Origin: UBA7702 sp040776805
GTDB taxonomy: Bacteria > Bacillota > Dehalobacteriia > UBA7702
Assembly (NCBI GenBank): GCA_040776805.1
Contig: JAXGZS010000001.1
Span: forward strand, 186,001-250,000
DNA: 64,000 nucleotides
Direction of reading: 5' to 3'
Shown: positions 7,461 through 14,774 of the stretch, piece by piece
Position numbering within the stretch: position 1 is the stretch's first letter
Layout of the letters: each line of letters opens with the position of its first letter
Made by a program: the position numbers and the translations under genes
Notes under the pieces: model-generated
Told to the model about the DNA's origin: nothing
Seen by the model: only the letters and a program-made list of their open reading frames with translations
The model's database searches: none

Positions 7461-7847
7461 TTAGATCAGCAAAGTGAGGATCACGGCATAGAGCGCGGCA
7501 AAGCCGATGCCGAAAAGCAACACGTAGGCGACGGGCATAAAACCTTTTTTGATGATTTGAGCAGTGGGAGCGTTTTCTTTGCGCAGCCGCGCAATGCCTC
7601 CGGCAATGGCCGGCGGCAGCCCGGCAATGGGCAGCATGGCGCCGAAACCAAAGACTTTTTCCAATTTCGCGTAAACGCCGAGCAGCTGCAAAAGCGTGCC
7701 GAGGAAGGCCACGCCCACCAAGGTTAAGAGGGACTGTTCATAGGGATTGACGGGGATAAAAGATAACGCCTTGTATAGGATTTCCGTAATCACGGCGACG
7801 CTGCCGCCGAAAAGAAAAGCCAGTCCGGTTTTTTTAAGATATTGCAT
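7461..7847 (-). CDS. SpoVAC-like (SpoVAC/SpoVAEB family) membrane protein
   Basis: A 128-residue membrane protein with about four helices. The line FLFGGSVAVITEILYKAL followed later by LGVYAKLEKVFGFGAMLPI aligns by eye with SpoVAC (FIVGGLICLIGQ, then FGVYDRIAQWAGAGTAVPV). The start is the ATG with AAAGGTGA six bases upstream; the frame is open further upstream but runs into a hairpin at 7869-7902. It precedes the SpoVAE-like gene by 11 bases, which supports a two-subunit membrane complex. No SpoVAD-like gene is present. Function here is unknown. Confidence 0.55.
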   Translation of the reverse strand: MQYLKKTGLAFLFGGSVAVITEILYKALSFIPVNPYEQSLLTLVGVAFLGTLLQLLGVYAKLEKVFGFGAMLPIAGLPPAIAGGIARLRKENAPTAQIIKKGFMPVAYVLLFGIGFAALYAVILTLLI

Positions 7848-7868
7848 GAAATCACCTTTGTTTTTAAT

Positions 7869-7902
7869 GGGGGAAGGGGAGGAGGGATGAGCCCCTTCCC
7901 CC
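7869..7902. other. Inverted repeat between the URO-D gene and the SpoVA-like genes
   Basis: An 11-bp perfect stem (GGGGGAAGGGG / CCCCTTCCCCC) lies in the 75-base gap, 20 bases after the URO-D stop on the minus strand. No T-run follows, so it looks like an mRNA processing or stability element rather than a terminator. Confidence 0.5.
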
Positions 7903-7922
7903 TTCACGGTTTGTTTCAATCG

Positions 7923-9158
7923 TCAATACTTGCCGTATTCCATGGTGGTTTCGTACCATGCTTCCATGTTTTCGCGTTTGGCGTTATCCAAAACAATGGA
8001 GCAGTCCATGATAAAACCGCCTCCGGGAGCGCAGGTGTCGAGAAGCCGCTTTGTTTCTTCGATCACGCGTTCCTTTTTGCCGTAAGCCAAAAGGGACGTG
8101 GGCAGATTTCCGCAGATGCAGGCGGTGTCGCCTAAGACTTTTTTGGCGTTGGCGATGTCCACTTCTTCAAACATGTAAATCACTTTGCCTTTGGGTACGT
8201 CTTTGATGATATCCAGGCGCGTGTTATATTTGCCTTCGCAGAAGGCGTAGGGCGTTACGCCGATATCGATCAGGGCAAGCATCAATTTTTGCAGGCAGGG
8301 CCAATAGAATTTTCTGTAATTTTCCCTGCTCATGAATTCGTCGACACCGGCATGGAGAGGAATGAAAAGATAGTCGAGGTTAAGCCCTTTGCAGGTTCCC
8401 ACCGCTTTTGCGATGCAAACCTCCGTCATGTAGTCGATCACGGCCAGGAGCTGATCAGGACGGGCGTAAATATCGGAAATGGAATTGATCAGGCCGCGGA
8501 TGTTGTCGGAAAACATGTCGAAAGCGCAGGTGGTAGCCCCGGCAGCGCCGAGGGGGAAGCCTCGCTGGGCGACATTGCCGACAATTTCCATGAGGCCGTT
8601 AAGCCATTTGGCGGAAGCCTCGCCACCGCGTTTTAAGGCTTCTAAGGCCTGCTGTACATCGGGTTGGGCGAAAACGCTGTTTTCGATATAAAGCGAATAT
8701 TCCACCGGTGTTTGGAAACACACTTTGGATAGAGGTTCCAGTTCCTTGAATTTTCGGGGATATACTTTGGTTAGCATGAAATGGCTGGGGTCATGAAGGA
8801 ATTCATCGTATTCATCGTCCATCAGAAAGAATTTGTCGCCGATTTGGAAAGACTCGTTGAGACCGAGGCCGCTGTTGGGGCCCGGCACCTTCAGGTAAGT
8901 GCTGCCCATGGCTTCCGGAGGGTCGGCAGGGTAAAGCACGGGAGCCCAGGCAAGGTCCGGATCGAAATCCTCCAGGAACTGATAAACGCCGGGGCCGATA
9001 TTTCTGATATCTTTCATGGCGTCGTACATGGATATGTCATAGCCGCGCGCATAGTAATTGCCGACTTTCGGGGCAAAGGGAACTCTGTCGGGTTCCTTTA
9101 AGGCGACAACATCTTTGATTCTTTGAGACTTTTCCGCAAGTCTTTGTTCAGCGTTCAT
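7923..9158 (-). CDS. Uroporphyrinogen decarboxylase family protein (MtaA/CmuA-like methyltransferase candidate)
   Basis: A 411-residue TIM-barrel protein of the URO-D superfamily. The N-terminal KEPDRVPFAPKVGNYY replaces the usual RxPVPxWMMRQ of true HemE. The C-terminal block (CICGNLPTSLL, then a glycine-rich GGGFIMDCSIVLDN) is typical of the corrinoid-linked methyltransferases and related proteins of anaerobes. The usual H-x-C zinc pair of MtaA is not evident; FCEGKYNT occupies the region. Substrate is unknown. The ATG at 9158 follows GGGAGG by seven bases. It is divergent from a PucR-type regulator, and two SpoVA-like membrane genes follow on the same strand. Confidence 0.8.
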   Translation of the reverse strand: MNAEQRLAEKSQRIKDVVALKEPDRVPFAPKVGNYYARGYDISMYDAMKDIRNIGPGVYQFLEDFDPDLAWAPVLYPADPPEAMGSTYLKVPGPNSGLGLNESFQIGDKFFLMDDEYDEFLHDPSHFMLTKVYPRKFKELEPLSKVCFQTPVEYSLYIENSVFAQPDVQQALEALKRGGEASAKWLNGLMEIVGNVAQRGFPLGAAGATTCAFDMFSDNIRGLINSISDIYARPDQLLAVIDYMTEVCIAKAVGTCKGLNLDYLFIPLHAGVDEFMSRENYRKFYWPCLQKLMLALIDIGVTPYAFCEGKYNTRLDIIKDVPKGKVIYMFEEVDIANAKKVLGDTACICGNLPTSLLAYGKKERVIEETKRLLDTCAPGGGFIMDCSIVLDNAKRENMEAWYETTMEYGKY

Positions 9159-9321
9159 GGTACTACCTCCCAATTTTGTAGTTAAAATGTTTTAGGCGAT
9201 GTACATCTTTTGTTCTGATTCCATTCTAAAATAAAAAAGTTGAAATTTCAGTCCGTAAATAGTTGATTTTTTTGTCCCGATATTATACCATTCGTATAAG
9301 GACATGGAGGGAGGAGATTTT

Positions 9322-10857
9322 ATGAGGCTGAATATGTACATGGTCGCGGAAGGAATTCCCTGGGCCGAAAAGAGACTGCACTTTTCCGAAAAAGCAAAAG
9401 AGGATTCTTTGTCGCAGCCAAAGCTCTATTCCCCGGATATAATGATGTTTAGCAGGTATTTATATCTTGCGAGGGCAGAGGACTTTCCCGGTGACCTACC
9501 GCCGGGGGATCGCTTTCACTTTGTGGTTTTGGCTGCAAACAGTGATTTTGCCTGCCCCGATCAATGCGAAGTCATTGTCCTAAATACGGAACATTCCCTA
9601 TATATGGTATTTGATATTTTGCAAAAAAGCTTTGAATGGTATAATACATGGGAAGAAACTCTGGTTGAGATTTTGAATACCGACGCCAATATTCAAAAAA
9701 TGTGTGATGCCTCGAAAAAAATCTTTGCGAACCCCATAGTGATTCATGACGGTTCCTATGAAGTCATCGGCGCCAACGTCGGCTCGGAGGAGATGGTGTC
9801 GTTGGGTTTCCCGTATCACGAAAACATCGGAAAGTACGTGCTGTCTTCCCGTCATATTGAGTATTTTAAAAATGCCAAGATTTTTCTTGATACAATGGGT
9901 AAAACGGGAGTTGAAAATTTTCACGCGGATTATCCGGACTACGACGTATTGTACGTCAATCTCACCGGTAGCGAGGAAGGCTTTTCCGGCCGTTTGTTGT
10001 TGCCGGAATTGTACGGTGAAAATTCATACAGTACCTACCCGCCCTTGGCTATGCTGGGGAAGGTGGTCTCCTTCGCCTTAAACCGCCGCACGGTGATGGC
10101 AAAGGGCTACCGCCGTGGCCTGGAGCGGTTTTTTTATAGCCTTTTACAGGGATCTGCCGTCAATATCGGGGAAGCCTCGATTTGTTTGCAATCGAAAAAA
10201 TGGAATCCTGAGGACACCTATTGCTGCGTTTTGCTCACCCTCAGTGAGAATGAACGCCGTATCTTCTCCGTTTCCTACAGCTGCCAACGCTTGGAAGAGA
10301 CCCTTGAAGACTGTTTTGCCTTTCCTTATGAAAATACCATCGTGGGCATCTGCCGTTATGAAAAAGGTACCGAGGCATTTTTTACCGTCGGCACCGCTTT
10401 TGGCTCCTTTATCCGGGACGGTTTCTTTAAAGCTGGGATCAGCGATGTGTTTTCCGATCTTTACGCGGTTCAGAGCTACTATGAACAGGCCAAAGCGGCG
10501 TTGCGCGTGGGCAATGAACGCGATCCCGAAATCTGGTATTATCCCTTTAAAAAGTACGCTTTTGTTTACATGCTCTATCATGGCATGGGTAAGTTGGATC
10601 CGAAATTTTTCGTGGATCAGCGGGTATTTTCGTTGAAGACCATGGGAAAGCGGGACGAGGTCGATTATTACCAGACGCTCAAGGTTTATTTGGAAAACAA
10701 CATGAACCTGCTCCACTCAGCGGAAGAGCTGTTCATTCACCGTACCACGCTGTTTTACCGCATCAACCGCATCAAAGAAACCCTGGGCATCGATTTGGCG
10801 GATAAAGAAACCCGCCGCTCTCTGCTAATGTCCTTTTATATTTTGGATCACATCTGA
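9322..10857 (+). CDS. PucR/CdaR-type transcriptional regulator
   Basis: A 511-residue protein ending in the PucR C-terminal helix-turn-helix (LLHSAEELFIHRTTLFYRIN, then RIKETLGIDL), which recognises DNA in purine, sugar-diacid and methyltransferase regulators of Firmicutes. The first 400 residues contain no membrane helix and probably sense a small molecule. A region near 100-220 resembles ligand-binding domains, and a GGDEF-like degenerate domain is possible before the HTH. The ATG is chosen seven bases after GGAGGGAGGAG. It is divergently placed to the URO-D-family gene, 163 bases away, which it probably controls. No operator repeat was found by eye. Confidence 0.82.
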   Translation: MRLNMYMVAEGIPWAEKRLHFSEKAKEDSLSQPKLYSPDIMMFSRYLYLARAEDFPGDLPPGDRFHFVVLAANSDFACPDQCEVIVLNTEHSLYMVFDILQKSFEWYNTWEETLVEILNTDANIQKMCDASKKIFANPIVIHDGSYEVIGANVGSEEMVSLGFPYHENIGKYVLSSRHIEYFKNAKIFLDTMGKTGVENFHADYPDYDVLYVNLTGSEEGFSGRLLLPELYGENSYSTYPPLAMLGKVVSFALNRRTVMAKGYRRGLERFFYSLLQGSAVNIGEASICLQSKKWNPEDTYCCVLLTLSENERRIFSVSYSCQRLEETLEDCFAFPYENTIVGICRYEKGTEAFFTVGTAFGSFIRDGFFKAGISDVFSDLYAVQSYYEQAKAALRVGNERDPEIWYYPFKKYAFVYMLYHGMGKLDPKFFVDQRVFSLKTMGKRDEVDYYQTLKVYLENNMNLLHSAEELFIHRTTLFYRINRIKETLGIDLADKETRRSLLMSFYILDHI

Positions 10858-10880
10858 TCAACAGGCTGATCAAAAGAAAA

Positions 10881-10906
10881 AACGCTCCCCAAAAGTGAGG
10901 AGCGTT
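10881..10906. terminator. Terminator shared by the PucR-type gene and tmRNA
   Basis: AACGCTCC / GGAGCGTT stem with an ACTTTTGGGG-type loop region. On the minus strand it is followed by TTTTTT, ending the tmRNA transcript 25 bases after its mature 3' end. It also lies just past the convergent regulator gene. Confidence 0.85.
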
Positions 10907-10930
10907 ATTTGCGTGCAGGCTTAGCCTGCT

Positions 10931-11278
10931 TGGTGGAGATGAGGGGAGTTGAACCCCTGTCCGAAAGAGAACCCACCGAGTTTTCTCCGAGCGCAGTTTA
11001 TGTTCGATCTTGCCTTATATGATTACATAAACAAAGTCACATAAGACCATTCCGTAAATTTCCCGTATCACCGCCGGAAAAAGGTGATGCGGTATCCCGG
11101 CCTAATGACCCCATATCGCTCATCGCGGGAACAGAACGTATGAGGTAAGCTGCAATTAAGCAGCGAAAGCTAATTGTTGTTTGTCATTTCATTTTAGGTC
11201 CCACAGTTTTACGGCCATATGGAACGCCGGCTCGCTGACCCGACCAATCCTTCCCCCGTCGAAAACCAGTACATCCCC
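10931..11278 (-). ncRNA. ssrA: tmRNA (transfer-messenger RNA)
   Basis: A 348-base RNA that rescues stalled ribosomes and tags the nascent chain. The 3' end reads GTTCAACTCCCC followed by TCATCTCCACCA, giving an encoded CCA and a T-arm. The 5' end GGGGATG pairs with CATCTCC (one G-U) to form the acceptor stem. The tag frame (11188-11156) reads NDKQQLAFAA then TAA; the hydrophobic LAFAA end is the usual ClpXP/FtsH degron. The exact resume codon is uncertain (AAT or GAC). A TTGCAA-17-TATAAT promoter lies about 60 bases upstream, so the 5' end is made by RNase P. Confidence 0.95.
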
Positions 11279-11336
11279 ATATTGGGCCCGCAGTGGCTTT
11301 GCTGACAAACATCGATTGATCTTTTCTGTTATTACT

Positions 11337-11365
11337 ATTATACAAGAAGTTCGCGCCATTTGCAA
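11337..11365 (-). promoter_or_regulatory. Promoter of tmRNA
   Basis: Minus-strand TTGCAA (11360-11365), 17-base spacer, TATAAT (11337-11342). Confidence 0.75.
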
Positions 11366-11425
11366 TATGGCCGATGGAGGGATTTTTTCACTTTTTATCT
11401 GTAATTCGTCATTTTTTTAAAAACT

Positions 11426-11587
11426 TCAGCGCCAGAGCAAATAATCTCTGATTTGGAGACCCATGAGGCCGACGATGGCCACGAGGATCGGCCATTCCCA
11501 CCCATGTTGAATCGTAAAGGCAAGGTAGCCCAAGAGGATGCAGAGCAGCAGCCCGATGAAAATCACAAAAATATCCTTCAGTTTCAT
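11426..11587 (-). CDS. Small membrane protein, 53 residues
   Basis: A short gene between tmRNA and ybaK. It has an AGAAGGAG ribosome binding site eight bases before the ATG. The product begins MKLKDIFVIFIGLLLCILLG and has two hydrophobic helices (about 6-25 and 33-45) separated by IQHGWEWP, then ends RDYLLWR. The strong start signals and clean two-helix topology argue for a real gene. I do not recognise the family. It is read towards tmRNA, and the tmRNA promoter lies 60 bases beyond its stop. Confidence 0.65.
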   Translation of the reverse strand: MKLKDIFVIFIGLLLCILLGYLAFTIQHGWEWPILVAIVGLMGLQIRDYLLWR

Positions 11588-11697
11588 GAAAAAACTCCTT
11601 CTTTCAATGGCTTCATTATACGCCTGTTAGACCATGAAATCAACCGTTGTTTGATAAAAAAGTACGGTTATGGTATCCTATTTTCGGAGGGATGATG

Positions 11698-12183
11698 ATG
11701 GCAGAGAGCAAAACCAACGCGATGCGTCTATTCGACGCGGCGAAAACAGATTACAGCATTCATACTTACGATACGGAGGACGGGTTGATCGACGGTCATT
11801 CCGTGGCGGAAAAGTGCGGCCAGGATCCGGATCGGGTTTTCAAGACCTTGGTGACAAAGGGACACAGCGGCGAGCACTATGTTTTTGTGATACCCGTCAA
11901 CGCGGCCCTGGATTTAAAAAAAGCTGCCAAAGCGGTGAAGGAAAAATCCATTGAAATGATCCGCCAAAAGGAATTGCTGTCCCTCACCGGCTATGTTCAC
12001 GGCGGTTGTTCGCCCTTTGGCATGAAAAAGCTATTTTTCACGGTTTTTGAGGAAACGGCGCAGTTGTTTGATACGATTATGGTGAGCGGAGGTAAAATTG
12101 GCTGCCAGATCGAGGCCGATCCCGAAGCCATGACGGCGCTGATCGGTACGGAAAACGCCGCTTACGCCGATCTCATCAAATAG
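11698..12183 (+). CDS. ybaK: YbaK/EbsC-type Cys-tRNA(Pro)/Cys-tRNA(Cys) deacylase
   Basis: Hydrolyses mischarged Cys-tRNAPro in trans. The 161-residue protein shows the YbaK/ProRS-INS fold signatures. They are VFKTLVTKG near 45 (substrate-orienting Lys), VIPVNAALDLKKAAKA near 65, and GYVHGGCSPFGMKK near 98, which is the highly conserved GGCSPxG loop. Three in-frame ATGs follow GGAGG; the third is taken because it gives a seven-base spacing. It is a stand-alone gene ended by a strong hairpin at 12199. Confidence 0.92.
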   Translation: MAESKTNAMRLFDAAKTDYSIHTYDTEDGLIDGHSVAEKCGQDPDRVFKTLVTKGHSGEHYVFVIPVNAALDLKKAAKAVKEKSIEMIRQKELLSLTGYVHGGCSPFGMKKLFFTVFEETAQLFDTIMVSGGKIGCQIEADPEAMTALIGTENAAYADLIK

Positions 12184-12198
12184 CAAAGATAAAGGTAA

Positions 12199-12232
12199 GA
12201 GGCTCTGACCGTAACCGGTCAGAGCCTCTTTA
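12199..12232. terminator. Bidirectional terminator between ybaK and the DMT transporter
   Basis: A 12-bp perfect stem GAGGCTCTGACC (12199-12210) / GGTCAGAGCCTC (12217-12228), followed by TTT. It serves the convergent genes on either side. Confidence 0.85.
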
Positions 12233-12281
12233 GAAGGGTTGATATCAGGGGATACTGGGAGGGATATGGGATAAAACGGTG

Positions 12282-13301
12282 TCAGGCAGGTTGTTTTGTC
12301 GTCTCTCTGGTGACAATGGCCGCGCCGCCGAAGAGCACCAAGGCCCCGAGGATGGAACCCCAAGCCGGTAAGCTGAGGAACGGCGGCAGCATCACTAAGA
12401 GTATGATAAAGATGCCGTAGGTGATGTTGAGCACCTGGGCGGTGGCGACGCCGCTGAAATTGAAGCTGTAATACCAGAAGATATAGGAGGCGCCGTTGCA
12501 GCCCGCGCCGAGGAAGAAGACCAGGGCGAAGAAGAGCCAATTGCCTTCCATTCCGGATAACCAGGGATAAACGCCGGAATTGACGGTGAAGCCTGAGACG
12601 AAGTCGAGTACGTACTGGAAGTTGCCGGTAAAGGCGGAAATGAGAACCACGAGAATCACGTTGAGCAAAATGGCGTAAACCCGGCGCAAGGCCACGGCCA
12701 CGCTGGAATGAACGTCGGAGCGCATCAAGTTATAACCGAAACAGCCTTCCATGGCATAGCCGATGGCGGTGATAATGGAGATCAGATAGACGAAGAAGGG
12801 GACGCTACCGGTGGCCAGGCCGTACATGATGCCGGTGCCGACGATGCAAAGGATGATGCCGATGAATTTCAGGGGCGTCAGTTTTTCTTTAAACCAGATC
12901 ACGGCGACAATGGCGCCGATGGCGGGGAAGGCCGCGCTGATGGTACCGGCCACCGACGTCGAAAAGCTGCTGGCGATGGAGTAAGGGACCGCACCCAAAA
13001 GACCGGAGAAAATGACGGCGGGAATAATGCCGAATCCGTCTTTGCTGAAGAGGATTCTTAAAAATTCTTTGAAACGGTGGAGTTTGCGCAGATAGCTCAG
13101 TTCAATCACCAGCGCGCAGCAACTTTCACAAATACCGATGACCAGGGCGGCGGTGATGATCAGCAGCATACCGTGAAAACTGTCAATACCGCCGGTACAA
13201 CCGGCATAGGGATTGAGCAGTTCGTAGACTAAGACCGTATAGACGGCCCAAGTCAACCCCGAGGCCAAGCCTGTGACGACCCCTTTTTGTTGTGTTTTCA
13301 T
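12282..13301 (-). CDS. DMT-superfamily (EamA) transporter
   Basis: A 339-residue inner-membrane protein with about ten helices and two EamA-type repeats. The first ends with PAIGAIVAVIWFKEKLTPLK, the family signature before helix 5, and the second ends GSILGALVLFGGAAIVTRE. It is the third gene of the APH-fold kinase / MttB homologue / transporter set, 23 bases after the MttB gene. That suggests it moves the amine substrate or its product, but DMT members are exporters or importers of many small metabolites. A cysteine-rich segment (GICESCCALVIEL) between helices is unusual for the family. Confidence 0.85.
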   Translation of the reverse strand: MKTQQKGVVTGLASGLTWAVYTVLVYELLNPYAGCTGGIDSFHGMLLIITAALVIGICESCCALVIELSYLRKLHRFKEFLRILFSKDGFGIIPAVIFSGLLGAVPYSIASSFSTSVAGTISAAFPAIGAIVAVIWFKEKLTPLKFIGIILCIVGTGIMYGLATGSVPFFVYLISIITAIGYAMEGCFGYNLMRSDVHSSVAVALRRVYAILLNVILVVLISAFTGNFQYVLDFVSGFTVNSGVYPWLSGMEGNWLFFALVFFLGAGCNGASYIFWYYSFNFSGVATAQVLNITYGIFIILLVMLPPFLSLPAWGSILGALVLFGGAAIVTRETTKQPA

Positions 13302-13324
13302 ATTTTTCTCCCTTCTAAGGTGAT

Positions 13325-14755
13325 CTATTTTCTTTCGATGGATTGAATGTAGTCTGCCATAGCTTTCTCCTGTTCCGCGTCGAGGAGCGAGGCAGGGGCG
13401 TTTTCCAAAATATTTTCGACTTTTCTGTGGGCCACGGCGGTGACGTCCTCCTGCCCGTCTTTTTCCCAGGCGTCATAGGAGCGCCAATCGGAAACGAGAG
13501 GTTGCCAGCCGTCTCTGAAGTGCATCAGCGTCGATTCGGCGGTCATGAAATCTTGGCAGGGCAGGGCGTTGAAAAGATCATCCATGCCGAGGGTGGCTTC
13601 GTCGGTTTGCATGCCCTTTAAGATGTAGCGCACCCTGGCGATCATTTCATCATCGAGAACCGTTTTTTCCAGAGAGGAAGTCATTAAGTTGGCCAAGGTA
13701 CCCACCGATTGGCTGGTAAGATTGACGCCGGCCAGGGCGGAAACGAGGAAACTCTGAATTGTTTCCATGCCGGCTTGGTAGTCGATGGCCTTGGAGCTGG
13801 TGACGCCGGTTTGCGCCCGGGCGGGAAGATGATAGAAATCGTGGAACATCTGAATTGAGGCGGCCAGCATTAAGGTGGTGTCCGGGGCGGCGCATTCCCA
13901 GGTGGCGTAGCGCATGTTGCCGTAAGTCAGGGAAGCCGAGGGTACCACCGGTACGCCGGGGCGGATCAGCTGAGCGTAAACGAGACCGGCCAAAAGTTCC
14001 GCCATGGTCAAAACCACGGTGCTGTATAAGTAGACCGGGGAGGTGATACCGGTCATCGGCGCAGATACGAGGATCACCGGCTGGTTATGTTCGGCGTAGA
14101 CTTTGATGCCTTCGCAGGCGAATTCGGAATAGAAATAGGGTGAGTTGGGGCAAACGGCGTGCCAGGTGAGGTAATGATCCTCCAGATAGTTTTCTTTGCC
14201 GTAGGCGATATTGAAGAGTTTCAGGCATTCCTCTTTTTGTTCAATGGTATCCAGTTCCATGGGGCTTAAAATCGGTTTGTCGCAGTGTTGCATCGACGTT
14301 AAGGTGCAATAAAGCCCCTTTACCCGTTCTTCCACATCCATGGGGCTTAAAGGCTGAAAACCGGCGATGTTGACGTTGTCGCAGGCCTGATAGACCTTTT
14401 GCAAATCGGCGAAATCCTTTAATTTCGGCGCTCTGCGGCTGCCGTTGTAATCCGCCACAAAAACTTCGCCGCCGGCGGGATGGACCAGCAAGCCTTCTCC
14501 CACGGTGACGCTTTTTTGGGGGTTCATCGCTTCCAAAAGGAACGTGGAAGGTGTTTGGGCCAGGGCCTTTTCCACCATTTCCTTGGGGAAAAAGACGGTA
14601 TGGTCTTCGATTTTAGCGCCGTGTTTACGGAAGGTTTCCACGGCGTCGTCGGTTTGAAAGACGATGCCTTTTTCCGCCATCAGTTTCAGGGCTTTTTCGT
14701 GGACGGTGGCCATTTGGTCGGCGGTTAAAACTTTGATTTGTGCTGCAAGATTCAT
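13325..14755 (-). CDS. MttB-family (trimethylamine methyltransferase superfamily) protein, non-pyrrolysine type
   Basis: A 476-residue TIM-barrel protein of the MttB superfamily. It contains the N-terminal TADQMATVHEKALKLMAEKG, HPAGGEVFVADYNGSRR, and the C-terminal DYIQSIERK, with total length as in glycine betaine, carnitine and proline betaine methyltransferases. The frame is uninterrupted, so unlike true MttB it has no in-frame amber (pyrrolysine) codon. Such proteins transfer a methyl group from a quaternary amine to a corrinoid protein, but no corrinoid protein gene is adjacent. The ATG at 14755 has AAGGAG nearby. Substrate is unknown; kinase and transporter neighbours suggest a quaternary amine or a phosphorylated derivative. 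Confidence 0.88.
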   Translation of the reverse strand: MNLAAQIKVLTADQMATVHEKALKLMAEKGIVFQTDDAVETFRKHGAKIEDHTVFFPKEMVEKALAQTPSTFLLEAMNPQKSVTVGEGLLVHPAGGEVFVADYNGSRRAPKLKDFADLQKVYQACDNVNIAGFQPLSPMDVEERVKGLYCTLTSMQHCDKPILSPMELDTIEQKEECLKLFNIAYGKENYLEDHYLTWHAVCPNSPYFYSEFACEGIKVYAEHNQPVILVSAPMTGITSPVYLYSTVVLTMAELLAGLVYAQLIRPGVPVVPSASLTYGNMRYATWECAAPDTTLMLAASIQMFHDFYHLPARAQTGVTSSKAIDYQAGMETIQSFLVSALAGVNLTSQSVGTLANLMTSSLEKTVLDDEMIARVRYILKGMQTDEATLGMDDLFNALPCQDFMTAESTLMHFRDGWQPLVSDWRSYDAWEKDGQEDVTAVAHRKVENILENAPASLLDAEQEKAMADYIQSIERK

Positions 14756-14774
14756 GATGATTTTCTCCTTAGGT

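Noticed and set aside
9272..9300. TTGTCC-17-TATAAG as promoter of the PucR-type gene
   Set aside because: The predicted start would fall inside the ribosome binding site, so the match is probably chance.
13325..14755. In-frame amber codon (pyrrolysine) in the MttB homologue
   Set aside because: The frame has no internal TAG, so it is a non-pyrrolysine member; no pylTSBCD genes were seen.
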